Assembly: GCF_030131845.1 (NCBI RefSeq)
Contig: NZ_JASKYM010000006.1
Span: forward strand, 1 to 64,000
Origin: Romboutsia sedimentorum
Lineage (GTDB): Bacteria > Bacillota > Clostridia > Peptostreptococcales > Peptostreptococcaceae
Length of the DNA stretch: 64,000 nucleotides
Reading direction: 5' to 3'
Positions 7,012 to 17,337 of the stretch are shown here, in pieces (within the stretch, counting starts at the first letter, position 1; the number at the start of each line of letters is the position of its first letter). A model generated the notes under the pieces. It saw only the letters and a list, made by a program, of their open reading frames with translations. It was not told the DNA's origin and searched no databases. The position numbers were made by a program, and so were the translations under genes.

Positions 7012-7097
7012 TCTCTTTATGAGAGTTCACTCTTATCAAGAGTGCTATAGGAAAAGTCAGGAGTAAGTCGCCAAACTTAATCGCTCCTGGCTTTTTT
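7012..7097 (+). ncRNA. Candidate small RNA with rho-independent terminator
   Basis: Three successive hairpins on the plus strand: CTCTTTATGAGAG (7013-7025), CACTCTT-ATC-AAGAGTG (7028-7044) and a 9-bp stem from AGTCAGGAG (7055) to CTCCTGGCT followed by TTTTTT (7092-7097). Upstream, TTGATA, 17 bp, TAATAT make a good promoter. No open frame follows, so it is not a leader of a plus-strand gene. It would be antisense to the leader of the Rep gene if that message starts above 7100, as with plasmid copy-control RNAs. No known riboswitch matches the whole sequence. Confidence 0.45.
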
Positions 7098-7536
7098 GTT
7101 ATTTAATTTTCGATTTATTTATTTAAATTTTAACATAAATTGTTATATTAGTATATATATTTTGATTTTTCGATATATAAGTATAGAATTCCCTAATTTA
7201 TTTTTAATTAATTAATTAATTTTCATTTACACAATAAAAAAGACTGTTTCCGTTACAGTCTTTATAAAGGGGTATTGGGATTTTTTAAATACTATTTTAT
7301 GGGGGGATAGTATTTATTTTAATTAACTTAATTTCAAGGGTAAAGAGGAACATTGAGCATAGCTCCTCTTTATATGTCTATTACTTAATCGTCTATACTG
7401 AGTCAATTCCTATTGATTTATCATTTTATGTCATTTATTGTTGTCTATGTATACAATATACTGTGTATGTAAATTTATGTCTATATTATAAAATAAACTT
7501 TATATAAAAATTATTTTATATAATAAATTAGTTAAC
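7098..7536. other. AT-rich region between Rep leader and resolvase
   Basis: No gene seen. It holds a TAATTAATTAATTAAT run near 7206, the terminator at 7238-7264, an AATACTAT/ATAGTATT inverted repeat near 7288-7315 and a small AAGAGGA/TCCTCTT hairpin near 7344-7370. Confidence 0.4.
7238..7264. terminator. Rho-independent terminator
   Basis: AAAGACTGT / ACAGTCTTT stem flanked by A and T runs; probably ends the resolvase transcript on the minus strand. Confidence 0.55.
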
Positions 7537-8094
7537 TTATTTACTTTGATACTCTTTTATTAACTTATTTAATGTTGGTCTACTAACACCAATTTCCTTA
7601 GCTAATTGACTTTTATTAAATGCTCTACTTAAATATTTATTATAATAATCTTCAAAGTTATCTACCTTTATTTCTTTACGACCTTTATATTTTCCCGCTG
7701 CCTTAGCTATTGCTATACCTTCTCTTTGTCTTTCAAGCATATTAGTTCTTTCAAATTCATTTATAGCACCTATCATAGTTAACATTAACTTGCCTGTTGG
7801 TGTAGATGAATCTATATTTTCTTTTGTGCTTACTAAATTTACACCTTTTGATTCTAATAGCTCCATTATATGTAATAAATCTTTTGTACTTCTTGCTAAT
7901 CTACTAAAATCATGTATTACTATACTATCTCCTTCTCGTACAAAATCTAACATCTTATTTAATTCTTCTCTATTTATATCTTTTGCACTTACTTTCTCTT
8001 GAAATAATTTTTCTACATTATATCGTTGCATTGTTACTAACTGTCTACTTTCATTTTGTTCAACGGTACTCACTCTTACATATCCGACTATCAC
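7537..8094 (-). CDS. Serine site-specific recombinase (resolvase/invertase family)
   Basis: 185 residues, the usual length of Tn3-type resolvases and Pin invertases. The catalytic domain begins MIVGYVRVSTVEQN with nucleophile S9; the DFSRLARSTKDLL segment carries the conserved arginines, and GAINEFERTNMLERQREGI leads into the long arm helix. The C-terminal helix-turn-helix is FNKSQLAKEIGVSRPTLNKLI. It recombines DNA between short crossover sites, for example to resolve plasmid multimers. It lies next to a plasmid-type Rep gene. I could not identify a res site with confidence. Confidence 0.9.
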   Translation of the reverse strand: MIVGYVRVSTVEQNESRQLVTMQRYNVEKLFQEKVSAKDINREELNKMLDFVREGDSIVIHDFSRLARSTKDLLHIMELLESKGVNLVSTKENIDSSTPTGKLMLTMIGAINEFERTNMLERQREGIAIAKAAGKYKGRKEIKVDNFEDYYNKYLSRAFNKSQLAKEIGVSRPTLNKLIKEYQSK

Positions 8095-8346
8095 AAATAA
8101 TTACCTCCTGTACTTTAACTTATACGTTAATAATACAAAATCTTAAAAATAAAGTCTAGACTTAGTTTACATTTTGTAAAATAACATAAAATATAATTCT
8201 AATTTTACATTTTATATTATATTTCGCATTGTAAAATTAAAGTGTACTTTATATTTACATATTTGTGTTAACTAAATTACTCTTACTCATAAAGATTAAT
8301 AAAAGTTCTAATTTTATAATTTCTAAATAAACAAGGAGGCGAAATT

Positions 8347-8511
8347 ATGAAGATAAAGAAAATTCAGCTTGCTGTTGTTTATATGTTTTTAGCTTTAAAT
8401 TTATTTGTATTAATAACTGCTAAATCACCATATCAAAAAATACTATGTACTATGTCTTTAGTTTGTTTCTTATTATTTTTAAAATCACAAAAATCACAAA
8501 ATAAAAAATAA
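8347..8511 (+). CDS. Small membrane protein (54 residues)
   Basis: AAGGAGG stands 7 nt before the ATG. The peptide MKIKKIQLAVVYMFLALNLF, VLITAKSPYQKILCTMSLVC, FLLFLKSQKSQNKK has two hydrophobic helices and a lysine-rich tail. No family recognised. It is divergent from the resolvase, with a strong bidirectional terminator beyond it at 8802-8848. Small two-helix proteins of this kind can be toxins, stress factors or immunity proteins; nothing here decides. Confidence 0.55.
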   Translation: MKIKKIQLAVVYMFLALNLFVLITAKSPYQKILCTMSLVCFLLFLKSQKSQNKK

Positions 8512-8801
8512 TATAAATAATTCATAAAATAATTGTTTTATAAATCTTTATATAATTCATATAAAGATTTAATTTTAAAATTATTTTATGAATACAATAT
8601 AAATTTATATTTTAAATTATTTTTAGTTTATATTTTAAATTATTTTTAGTTTATATTATGAATATTATTATAATCATAAAATAAATTATAATATAATTTA
8701 TTTAAAATTTATATTATGATTTTTAAAATTTTATATAGTCTTAATATGTAAGTTATTTCAATATATACGTATTCATTTGATTTGTATACAAATAATATAT
8801 A
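8512..8801. other. AT-rich spacer with short direct repeats
   Basis: Almost pure A/T. A 22-bp unit (TTTATATTTTAAATTATTTTTAG core) occurs in tandem around 8600-8650. No gene, no GC-bearing structure until the terminator at 8802. Confidence 0.5.
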
Positions 8802-8848
8802 AAAACCTCTAGATAATATTATTTAAAATTACATTATCTAGAGGTTTT
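8802..8848. terminator. Bidirectional terminator
   Basis: Perfect 16-bp stem (AAAACCTCTAGATAAT and complement), 15-nt loop, A/T runs on both sides, between two convergent small membrane protein genes. Confidence 0.75.
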
Positions 8849-8860
8849 TTATATGGCGAT

Positions 8861-9028
8861 TTATTTAGATTTAATTTTTTTATATAAAATATTTGAAATT
8901 AAACCATACACTAATCCCAAGATAATATAACCACTTATTTTATCAAATTTTAAAACATCAAAAATTATAAAACATATTCCAATAGAAATTAATAGTCCTG
9001 CAACTATAAAAGTAAATTTATTTTTCAT
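8861..9028 (-). CDS. Small membrane protein (55 residues)
   Basis: MKNKFTFIVAGLLISIGICF, IIFDVLKFDKISGYIILGLV, YGLISNILYKKIKSK: two hydrophobic helices joined by a short polar turn, with positive ends. AAGGAGGG stands 12 nt upstream of the ATG. Similar in size and layout to the 58-residue protein at 20003-20179, but identity is low by eye. Function unknown. It is convergent with the 54-residue gene at 8347 and divergent from the hydrolase gene. Confidence 0.55.
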   Translation of the reverse strand: MKNKFTFIVAGLLISIGICFIIFDVLKFDKISGYIILGLVYGLISNILYKKIKSK

Positions 9029-9269
9029 CAACTTAAATCTATCCCTCCTTATAAAGCATTACTATTGAATTTATTATAAACTTAATAAATCTGTAAGTCT
9101 AATAAAAAATAGTTTAGTTCAAGTGGTTTTTGTATTTCACTTTATGGCATAGTTAAAGGAATATTATGAAAACATCTGTTTTAGTGTGAAACTTTAATCT
9201 CTGCTATAATTAAGTGAACAATGGTTTATATTACTAATTAAAATCTGTTTATATAGTATGGAGGAGAGT

Positions 9270-10130
9270 ATGAGGGAATATTATTTGAAATATAAGGAGC
9301 ATAATATTTGTGTTTATGAAAATGGTACAGGTGAAATTCCAATTGTATTATTGCATGGTGCAGGACTTGATTCAGCAATGCTTTCATGGCAAGAAGTAAT
9401 GAATTTACTTCCAAGTAATTATACAGTATATGCTATTGATTTGCTTGGACACGGAAAAAGTGACAAACCAGAAAATATGTCATGTGATATGTTTTATAAG
9501 AATCATATTGAATGTCTAGAAAACATAATTGATCAACTAAAACTAGATACATTTATTTTATCTGGACTATCAATGGGCGGAGCAATTTCAATTGGATATA
9601 CTTTAAAACATCCTAGCAAAATTAAAATTTTAATACCAGTTGATTCATGGGGATTAATAAGAAAAATGCCTTTTCATAGATTGTATTATTGGTATGTCAA
9701 TACATCTCTTACAAGAAAATTCTTTCAATACTTTGCAAAATATAAATGGCTTATTAAGTGGAGTGTTAGTTATTCACTAATAGGCGACAAATCAAAAATA
9801 TATAAAGAATTAGTTAATACTTTATATAAGATATGCCAAGATTTAGATATTGGAAAATCCATGGAAGACTATCAACGTAGTTCTATTACAAAACATAATA
9901 ATATTCCAAATTTCATCGATAAATTACCGAATATCTCTGCACCTGTATTGTTTATAAATGGAGAAAAAGATCCTTTAGTCTCCGTTAAAAATGTAATAGA
10001 AGCATCAAAAATAATTGCTAATAGCCATATTCACATTATGAAAGGGTGTAAACATTGGTCACAAAAGGAGAGACCCGAAGAATATGTTGCAATTATTGAT
10101 AAGTTTATATGTACATTTTTAAATCCATAA
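9270..10130 (+). CDS. Alpha/beta hydrolase
   Basis: 286 residues from the ATG at 9270, chosen because GGAGGAG lies 5 nt upstream; an ATG at 9258 overlaps that site. Alpha/beta-hydrolase landmarks: LLHGAGLDSAML (oxyanion loop), AIDLLGHGKSD, nucleophile elbow LSGLSMGGAIS, the acid region FINGEKDPLV and catalytic histidine in MKGCKHWSQKERPEE. No signal peptide, so cytoplasmic. Substrate cannot be told; relatives include esterases and C-C bond hydrolases. It is a monocistronic unit with a terminator directly downstream. Confidence 0.85.
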   Translation: MREYYLKYKEHNICVYENGTGEIPIVLLHGAGLDSAMLSWQEVMNLLPSNYTVYAIDLLGHGKSDKPENMSCDMFYKNHIECLENIIDQLKLDTFILSGLSMGGAISIGYTLKHPSKIKILIPVDSWGLIRKMPFHRLYYWYVNTSLTRKFFQYFAKYKWLIKWSVSYSLIGDKSKIYKELVNTLYKICQDLDIGKSMEDYQRSSITKHNNIPNFIDKLPNISAPVLFINGEKDPLVSVKNVIEASKIIANSHIHIMKGCKHWSQKERPEEYVAIIDKFICTFLNP

Positions 10131-10131
10131 T

Positions 10132-10183
10132 CTAAACCTCAATTTTAAGCATTAAAACAACAAGTCTTAAAATTGAGGTTTAG
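10132..10183. terminator. Terminator of the hydrolase gene
   Basis: Perfect 18-bp stem starting CTAAACCTCAATTTTAAG, loop 16 nt, 2 bp after the stop codon. The T tract on the plus strand is weak. Confidence 0.6.
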
Positions 10184-10371
10184 GGACTTGTTATATATTT
10201 TTAAGAATAGTTTAGTCTACATTTTCATGGTCAGAGAGCGTCTTATCTCTCTCCCACTGTAATTATACCATAAATAATAATTTTTTTTTAGACTGTTAAT
10301 ATATCTCTATTTCTATATAATTGATAGGGCAGATTAAATAAGTTAATTTATATAATAAAGGAGGGCATGCG

Positions 10372-12624
10372 ATGAGTCTAAACAATTATGAATGGGATCT
10401 CGAAAATGAATGGTTGCAAAAAGTTCTTAACGAGGCTAAAAGACAACTTGATGAAAAACGTGATGCTAAAGATAAGTTAAAAAAAGATGCTATAGAAACA
10501 CAAAGAGAACTATGGAATGACTTAGGGTCTGTTTCTATAGAAAATGGATTAGATCAACTTTCAGATTTCGTGTCATTTATGGATATTATGAGAAATCAAA
10601 AAAGAAGCCATGAATTTACCAAAAAACTTGAAACAAAGTATGAGAAAATGATTGTATCTCCTTATTTCGGTCGAATTGACTTTGTTGAGGATAACGAATC
10701 CTCTACTGAAAAATGTTATATTGGATTATCAAATCTTATTGATGAAGATTATGATTTTCTTGTATATGACTGGAGAGCACCTATTTCAAGTATGTTTTAT
10801 GACTATGAAACAGGACAAGCAAGCTATGAATGTCCAGAAGGGGTAATCTCTGGAGAAATCACTAGCAAAAGACAGTACAAAATCAACAATGGAAAAATTG
10901 AGTACATGTTTGACAGTAATTTAAGTATTGATGATGAAATATTACAAGAACTGTTGAGTAAAAACTCTGATGATAAAATGAAAGGTATAGTTACAACTAT
11001 TCAAAAAGAGCAAAACCAGGTAATTCGTAATGAAAATTATAAAAACTTAATTGTTCAAGGAGCTGCCGGAAGTGGAAAAACTTCTGTAGCACTTCATAGA
11101 ATTGCATATTTACTATATAGACACAAATATACAATAAAACCAGAAAATATAATAATATTTTCTCCAAATAATATTTTTAATGATTATATCTCAAATGTAT
11201 TGCCTCAGCTGGGTGAAGACAATATGTATCAAACAACATTTAAAGACTATATGCATAAAGAGCTAAGTAATGAATTTAAGAAAGAAACCACTTCAGAAAT
11301 GATGGAATATATACTTAATTCTAGTGAAAAATTAGCCTATCAACATAGAATTAAAAATATAAAGTTTAAGACATCATTAGAGTTTATGAACATTTTAAAA
11401 CAATATGTAAATCACTTAGAAACAATGGACAGAGGTTTTGAAGATATTATTATAAGAGGTAAGTTAATAATTTCATCAAAAAATATACAAAAATTATTTT
11501 TTAATGACTATTCAAATCTACCAGTTAAGAGAAGATTAAAAAAATTAAAATCAAGAATTCTCTTTCTTATTGAACCATATAAAAAAGCTTGGATTGATGA
11601 AATATACCAAGAACTTGATGAATCTGGAGATTTTATAGATAAGCAAGAAATGATAGAAAAGAGTACATTAATTGTAAATGAAAATTTAAAACATATCAAT
11701 TTTAAAATTTCGCAAATGACAGAATTTAATTTAGTTAAGATTTATAGAAATCTATTTAAGAATTTAAATAAACTTTCAAATAAAATTAATGTTAAATATG
11801 ATAATAATTTTATATACCATATAAAGACTTATACAATAGATAATTTAAATGCAAGGAGACTTTATTATGAAGATCAAGTTGCACTTTTATACTTAAAAGG
11901 GGCACTTGGAGATATTCCAAATACATCACAAATTAAATATGTAATTATAGATGAGGCGCAAGACTATACTCCACTACAATATGAAATATTTTATCAACTT
12001 TTTAAATCAGCCAATATGACTATATTAGGAGATATAAATCAATCAATTAATCCATTTATGAATGTTGGAAATTATAATAATATTTATAATATATCAAAAA
12101 ATGATACTTGCATAATAAACCTAACAAAGAGTTATCGTTCAACAATGGAAATTACTAAGTTTTCAAGAAATCTTCTTACCGAAAATATAAGTGACGAGTA
12201 TGTTGAAAGACATGGTGATGAGCCTAGTGTTATTGGTTTTTATGATGAAAATTCTATGAATAAAAAACTTATTGAAGATATAAAATCTTACAAGCAAAAG
12301 GATTATAAATCTATTGGTATCATTACAAAAACAGCACGCGAAACTAGAGATGTATATAACTTGTTAAGAGCAAATGATATCGATGTAGTGTCTATAGAAA
12401 AAGATGATGACGATTATACAAATGGTGTATTAGTAATACCTTCATATCTAGCTAAAGGTCTTGAATTTGACGTAGTTTTTATATATGATGCAAGTAATAA
12501 AAATTATAACAGTGAAGATGAAAGGTTACTCCTCTACACTTGTTGTACAAGGGCTCTTCATGTTTTAAATATATATTATTTCGGTGAAATAACTTCTTTA
12601 TTAAAACACAATAAAGATATCTAA
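10372..12624 (+). CDS. helD: HelD-like RNA polymerase recycling factor (SF1 helicase fold)
   Basis: 750 residues, the usual HelD length. A charged coiled-coil N-terminus (1-90) is followed by the conserved PYFGRIDF and VYDWRAPISSMFYDY segments typical of HelD. Walker A GAAGSGKT is at 230-237, Walker B YVIIDEAQDYTP near 525, and helicase motifs include LTKSYRST and the C-terminal LAKGLEFDVVFIYDA. HelD proteins use ATP to free RNA polymerase from stalled or post-termination complexes; some class variants give rifamycin tolerance. AAGGAGGG precedes the ATG. It is monocistronic, with about 190 bp of upstream DNA containing a GAGAG...CTCTC dyad near 10236-10253. I place it with UvrD/Rep-like proteins but not DNA repair helicases because of the HelD-specific N-terminus. 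Confidence 0.88.
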   Translation: MSLNNYEWDLENEWLQKVLNEAKRQLDEKRDAKDKLKKDAIETQRELWNDLGSVSIENGLDQLSDFVSFMDIMRNQKRSHEFTKKLETKYEKMIVSPYFGRIDFVEDNESSTEKCYIGLSNLIDEDYDFLVYDWRAPISSMFYDYETGQASYECPEGVISGEITSKRQYKINNGKIEYMFDSNLSIDDEILQELLSKNSDDKMKGIVTTIQKEQNQVIRNENYKNLIVQGAAGSGKTSVALHRIAYLLYRHKYTIKPENIIIFSPNNIFNDYISNVLPQLGEDNMYQTTFKDYMHKELSNEFKKETTSEMMEYILNSSEKLAYQHRIKNIKFKTSLEFMNILKQYVNHLETMDRGFEDIIIRGKLIISSKNIQKLFFNDYSNLPVKRRLKKLKSRILFLIEPYKKAWIDEIYQELDESGDFIDKQEMIEKSTLIVNENLKHINFKISQMTEFNLVKIYRNLFKNLNKLSNKINVKYDNNFIYHIKTYTIDNLNARRLYYEDQVALLYLKGALGDIPNTSQIKYVIIDEAQDYTPLQYEIFYQLFKSANMTILGDINQSINPFMNVGNYNNIYNISKNDTCIINLTKSYRSTMEITKFSRNLLTENISDEYVERHGDEPSVIGFYDENSMNKKLIEDIKSYKQKDYKSIGIITKTARETRDVYNLLRANDIDVVSIEKDDDDYTNGVLVIPSYLAKGLEFDVVFIYDASNKNYNSEDERLLLYTCCTRALHVLNIYYFGEITSLLKHNKDI

Positions 12625-12629
12625 TAAAG

Positions 12630-12665
12630 TGCGCCTAGAATCCATTTATTTAGGTTCTAGGGGCA
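12630..12665. terminator. Terminator between helD and the ABC permease
   Basis: Imperfect stem TGCGCCTAGAA / TTCTAGGGGCA between convergent genes, followed by TAAATTTT on the plus strand. Confidence 0.6.
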
Positions 12666-12693
12666 TAAATTTTATTTAAATCCTAGTATTGTA

Positions 12694-15330
12694 TTATACT
12701 ATTTCGTCCTTGATTGATTCTACTACATTGCTTTTTTTAACACATGATGAAGAACAATAATACGATAAGAAAATAGATACAATTATAAGTGTAGTATACA
12801 TTATAATTATTCCTACTGGGAAAACAGATATAAACTCAGACCATGTGGTTAACGTTAATCTTGACATATACCAGCAAATAAATAATACTATCGGGGTACT
12901 GACAGCAATAGGTGTTACACCGAAGAATAAACCTTCTAGCATTAATATTTTATTTAATCCCTTTGGTGTTAATCCTACTGACCTAAGCATAGCAAATTCT
13001 CTTTTGCGTAATCTAAGATTATTCGAAATGGTAGAAAAGGCGTTAAATATACCAATTAAACCAATCATTAAGGCCACAGCAAAAACACTAATAGATATGG
13101 ATTTTTGAACTAGTGCATCATGATTCTTTTCTTCCAGCAAAGTCCATATACTAAAATCATCAGATCCAAGATAAGAACTACAAATCTTACTTAGTTCTTT
13201 TTTTACATTTGGACTAGCTTTATCACCGACCAATAAATCAATTCCCATAACGCTGTATTCAAGCATACGTTCTGGCATAAATTTACTAACTGTTTGCTGG
13301 TATGTTTTCATAGGAACTATAAAAGCTATGCTATATCCACCCATTTTTAAATCACTTGGAGAAACATCTGTAACAGCTCCAACTTTAGCCTTAAATTTAT
13401 AATTTGTATTCATATCCTTCTCTACTTTTTCATTTAAAACTAGCTCATCACCCTCTTTTATATTTAATAGTGGTATTTTTTGTGTGACTTTTGAATTCTT
13501 TGGTGTATGATATGTACTGTCTAATAATATTCCTGTAACTACATCATCTTTATAAAATTTCTTAGAATCAATACCAATATCTTTACAGTATTTTTTAAAT
13601 GATTCATCACTTAATCCAACTAGATTTGATATAATTCTATGCTTTCCATTTTCATTCAATACAGGATATTTCATTGTATTTACTTCATCAAATCCTCCAG
13701 ATTTAGCAAAAATATCTGATTCGTGTTGTTTTGTTACATAAGTTGAGGTACGTACTTGTCTTCTAACTACACCATCCTTAACCTCAGGTATTGAAAGAAT
13801 TTTATTTATCATCTCATCACTTGGTTCTTCAATAATATTTAGATCAACAGTCATATCATATTTGGTCATTTGATCATTTTTAGACTCAGCTAAATTATAT
13901 ATAGATACAATACTAATATATCCAACGGTTAAGGTAAAACACATTGAAATGGATAAAACAGCAGTGCGTAAACTTCTTTTGTTAGCTAAAAATTGTACTT
14001 TTGCTAGTTCACCTTCTATACCAAATATTTTATTAATTATTGGGTAAGATTTTTGCTTTTTAAGTTTCATACTATTGCTATTTTGACGTATTCCAACGAT
14101 AGCTGATACTTTGGCTACTTTCCTCGCTGGGATATACGCTGATATTAAGACTGTAATCAATGACATAATAATAGCAAAAATAACAACGACCCATGAGAAG
14201 GAAATATCTATCTTCCTAAAATCTTCTGTAGCACTAAGAATTTCATTGACTTTAAAAACAACTATATGACTAAATAGATATCCTATCATAATACCAATTG
14301 GTAGTTGAACAATCCACAGCACAACCCCTTCATACAGGACAGAATGCTTAATTTGCCTTGGGGTTGCCCCTAAACTTTTTAGTATTCCTAATTGCTTAAT
14401 CCTGCTGTTTGCAGATAGTGAAAATGCATTATAGATAATAAGAATAAATGCCCCCATAACTAGCAAAGTCATTATTATTACGGTTGCTAGTACTACTATG
14501 GCTTCAACATTTGTATTATTTTTATCGCTAATTCCATATAAATTTAATAACGGTGTATTATAAAGAATATTATATTTACCATATTCATCCTGTTTTAACC
14601 CCGTAGACTTAGCTATTTTAGGTAATATCTCATAGATTTTACGAGGTTTCTCAAATCTCATATAAACCGTAAGTTCATCTTTAGGTTTTATTTGTGAGTG
14701 ATTCAAGTATCCCATAGCCATATATCCGGGATATACAGAACTCCCATAAATATCTAATTCTCCAACTATATTGTACGTTTTAGTTTCTGTTGTATTAAAA
14801 GTCTCCCCTGATTGTTTGTTATGTTGGGTTTGAATTATTTCATTATCTAACATACGATTGCCTATTGGAAGAGTCAACTTGTCACCAATTTTATACAAAG
14901 GGTTATCCAAGAAAAATAATTTTGATACAACAATTTCTCCAGATTTTTGAGGCAGTCTCCCTTTCGTAAGTTTATCTTTAAGACTCATATCAGACCAAAA
15001 CTTTTCATCTGCATCTCTCATTAATAAATACGGACGTTTTGTATCAGAACATTTAGCAGTAATCCACTGCCCTTTAACCATAGTGGTTTCAACCTCTGGG
15101 TTTTCTGTTACATATTTTAATTTATCACCACGTATCGACTCATATAATTCACCATGCCAATACCCTCCATTTTCAATTGTAGAAGTTACTTTTGCTTCCC
15201 ATAAAGTGTGTACAAATATGCATAGTGAACATAAAAGTGCACAAGCAATTGTAATAGCAACCATTATAGAAATTGTATGTCGCTTGTTCTTTTTTAAATG
15301 GTGATATGTATATTCACTCATGATATTCAT
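12694..15330 (-). CDS. ABC transporter permease with two FtsX domains
   Basis: 878 residues. One N-terminal helix (about 18-40), a large extracellular domain, then a three-helix FtsX unit (about 275-405) with the [20 protein letters not shown] coupling motif, a short cytoplasmic linker, and the same plan repeated, ending in a second unit (about 755-870) with [20 protein letters not shown]. This build matches the MacB/VexP/BceB-like class that moves or pulls peptides and lipids out of the membrane rather than importing. Its start overlaps the ATPase stop (TAATG), so the two are co-translated. With the adjacent two-component system it looks like an antimicrobial-peptide detection and resistance unit; the substrate is inferred, not shown. 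Confidence 0.85.
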   Translation of the reverse strand: MNIMSEYTYHHLKKNKRHTISIMVAITIACALLCSLCIFVHTLWEAKVTSTIENGGYWHGELYESIRGDKLKYVTENPEVETTMVKGQWITAKCSDTKRPYLLMRDADEKFWSDMSLKDKLTKGRLPQKSGEIVVSKLFFLDNPLYKIGDKLTLPIGNRMLDNEIIQTQHNKQSGETFNTTETKTYNIVGELDIYGSSVYPGYMAMGYLNHSQIKPKDELTVYMRFEKPRKIYEILPKIAKSTGLKQDEYGKYNILYNTPLLNLYGISDKNNTNVEAIVVLATVIIMTLLVMGAFILIIYNAFSLSANSRIKQLGILKSLGATPRQIKHSVLYEGVVLWIVQLPIGIMIGYLFSHIVVFKVNEILSATEDFRKIDISFSWVVVIFAIIMSLITVLISAYIPARKVAKVSAIVGIRQNSNSMKLKKQKSYPIINKIFGIEGELAKVQFLANKRSLRTAVLSISMCFTLTVGYISIVSIYNLAESKNDQMTKYDMTVDLNIIEEPSDEMINKILSIPEVKDGVVRRQVRTSTYVTKQHESDIFAKSGGFDEVNTMKYPVLNENGKHRIISNLVGLSDESFKKYCKDIGIDSKKFYKDDVVTGILLDSTYHTPKNSKVTQKIPLLNIKEGDELVLNEKVEKDMNTNYKFKAKVGAVTDVSPSDLKMGGYSIAFIVPMKTYQQTVSKFMPERMLEYSVMGIDLLVGDKASPNVKKELSKICSSYLGSDDFSIWTLLEEKNHDALVQKSISISVFAVALMIGLIGIFNAFSTISNNLRLRKREFAMLRSVGLTPKGLNKILMLEGLFFGVTPIAVSTPIVLFICWYMSRLTLTTWSEFISVFPVGIIIMYTTLIIVSIFLSYYCSSSCVKKSNVVESIKDEIV

Positions 15331-16010
15331 TACTTAATCACCTCATCTGAAACAATTTTACCATCATCTATTCTAATCATTCTATCTGCTGATAATGCAA
15401 TTTTTTCGTCATGAGTAATTATTAAAATAGTTTGATTGTACTCTTTATTTGAAACCTTTAACATCTCAAGAATACTTTCAGAATTTTGTCTGTCAAGGTT
15501 TCCAGTTGGTTCATCTGCTAGAACAATGGAAGGTCTATAAATTAATGAACGAGCTATAGCAACCCTTTGCTGCTGACCCCCTGAAAGCTGGTTTGGGAGG
15601 TGATTAAGTCTTTCATTCAAACCAAGCATTTTTACAATCTTATCAAATTCTTCTCTTTTAGGCTTTCTACCATCTAGTAGCATAGGTAGTAGTATGTTTT
15701 TTTCAACAGTTAAAGTAGGTATAAGATTGAAAAATTGATATATTAGCCCTACTTTTCGTCTGCGAAATAAAGCCAATTTAGTTTCATCCATTGATGAAAT
15801 ATCAGTATCATCGATATATATTTTTCCTTCTGTAGGTTTATCAACTCCCCCTAACATATGTAGGAGTGTAGATTTTCCTGACCCACTTGCTCCAATTATT
15901 GAAACAAATTCGCCTTTGTTTATTTTTAAGTTTAAATTATTAAGTGCAGTAACCTTTGTGTCCCCCACTCCATAGGTTTTTGTAAGATTTTCAGTTCTTA
16001 GTATTTCCAA
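15330..16010 (-). CDS. ABC transporter ATPase (LolD/MacB type)
   Basis: 226 residues. Walker A is GASGSGKST (about 38-46), Q-loop [11 protein letters not shown], signature [15 protein letters not shown], Walker [14 protein letters not shown], and H-loop ILIITHDE. The Q-loop and EPTGNLD form are characteristic of the LolD/MacB/FtsE group that partners FtsX-type permeases. It overlaps the permease by one nucleotide. A 117-bp gap separates it from the kinase gene upstream and probably holds the promoter that the cognate response regulator acts on. Confidence 0.93.
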   Translation of the reverse strand: MEILRTENLTKTYGVGDTKVTALNNLNLKINKGEFVSIIGASGSGKSTLLHMLGGVDKPTEGKIYIDDTDISSMDETKLALFRRRKVGLIYQFFNLIPTLTVEKNILLPMLLDGRKPKREEFDKIVKMLGLNERLNHLPNQLSGGQQQRVAIARSLIYRPSIVLADEPTGNLDRQNSESILEMLKVSNKEYNQTILIITHDEKIALSADRMIRIDDGKIVSDEVIK

Positions 16011-16127
16011 AGTATTCTCCCCTTTATTTATTAGTCCATATTTTCAAAGAGTTTATGATTTGACTGTGTATTTCTTTGATTAACTTTATTTTACTTTTTC
16101 TATCTTACATCTTAGTGACAGAGCTAA

Positions 16128-17330
16128 TTAATTTCTATAAAACTTTATTATAAATTTTGCTCCTCCTGTTTCTTTGTTTAAAGCAATAATTTCACCATTT
16201 TGTTTTTTAATTATAGACATTGAAAGAGCAAGTCCAATTCCCACGCTATCTTTGGATGAATTTGCACCCTTATAAAATCTAGTAAAGAGTTTAGGAATAT
16301 CCTTCTTATCAAATCCTTTACCATTATCTTCAATTATTATTTGCGTACATATAGGATTTTGTTTATAATCTATAGAGATTTTTCCTCCATTTGGTGTGTG
16401 CTCAGAGCAATTTTTGACTATATTTAAAATGGCTTCACTAGTCCAATGAAAATCTCCATTAAAAAATAGATCACTATTGTCTTTAATAAGAAGTTGTTGT
16501 TGTTTTCTATCTATCATTAAATGTAGAGGCTCAACAGAGACACATATCAATTCATAAATATTAATAGGTTTATGTTCCAATGTCATTGCATCTGCATCGA
16601 TTTTTGAAAGTACTAACAATGATGAAACTAAATAATTTAGTCTCTCTATCTGTAATGAAATACTTCCAATATACAAGGCCTCATCTCCGTCAATATTGCT
16701 ATCTTCTAATAATTCAACCATCAATGACATGGATGTAAGTGGAGTTTTAAGTTGGTGGGATATATCCGCAAGATTATTGCATAGATTTTCTTTTTCTTCT
16801 CTTTCCTTTTCGCTACGTTCTCTAAGCATCATAACAATTTTATATAATTCATCTTCTAAAATTGAAAAATCATCTTCTTTATTCTGAGCCTTCATTCTAT
16901 AAATTCCTTCATTTATGTCGTAAAGATATTTAGCTAAATCGTCTATACGTTTACGTTTTATAATATTTGAAACTAATAGCGTTCCTCCAAAATAAAAAAA
17001 GAGTACTGCAATTAGTATCACACACCCTATAAGTGCTTTGCTAAATCCCTGATTAATATTAAAAATAACTTTAGAATCTTCAATATAACCATATTTCTCT
17101 AATATTTCTTTACCTTTATTTATATCTATTTCATTTTTCTTTTTTAGTGACGATACCAAGTCTTGTTCAATATCAGAATTAGCATTAGCACCAGCTGCTA
17201 TAAGTTGAGCAGTTTTTTCATAAAACATATTCTCTGATTGTTTGTAAATAAAACTACCAAATATAACACAAAAAAATGTTATATATATAAAACCACTAAA
17301 TAACCATATTTTAATACTTTTTTTATTCAT
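16128..17330 (-). CDS. Sensor histidine kinase
   Basis: 400 residues. Two membrane helices (about 9-29 and 98-122) flank an extracellular loop of roughly 70 residues. A HAMP-like linker leads to the H-box DISHQLKTPLTS (H192), then N-box ILNIVKNCSEHT, and ATP-lid motifs DNGKGF and GIGLAL. It phosphorylates the response regulator encoded 8 bp upstream. Its small sensory loop and the following FtsX-type transporter suggest that the kinase senses transporter activity or peptides. The sensed ligand is not deducible. Confidence 0.9.
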   Translation of the reverse strand: MNKKSIKIWLFSGFIYITFFCVIFGSFIYKQSENMFYEKTAQLIAAGANANSDIEQDLVSSLKKKNEIDINKGKEILEKYGYIEDSKVIFNINQGFSKALIGCVILIAVLFFYFGGTLLVSNIIKRKRIDDLAKYLYDINEGIYRMKAQNKEDDFSILEDELYKIVMMLRERSEKEREEKENLCNNLADISHQLKTPLTSMSLMVELLEDSNIDGDEALYIGSISLQIERLNYLVSSLLVLSKIDADAMTLEHKPINIYELICVSVEPLHLMIDRKQQQLLIKDNSDLFFNGDFHWTSEAILNIVKNCSEHTPNGGKISIDYKQNPICTQIIIEDNGKGFDKKDIPKLFTRFYKGANSSKDSVGIGLALSMSIIKKQNGEIIALNKETGGAKFIIKFYRN

Positions 17331-17337
17331 ATAAACT

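Noticed and set aside
7012-7050. Resemblance to a SAM-I riboswitch (CTCTTATCAAGAG)
   Set aside because: Only the first stem matches; the GGNNC and kink-turn segments are missing and no methionine gene follows.
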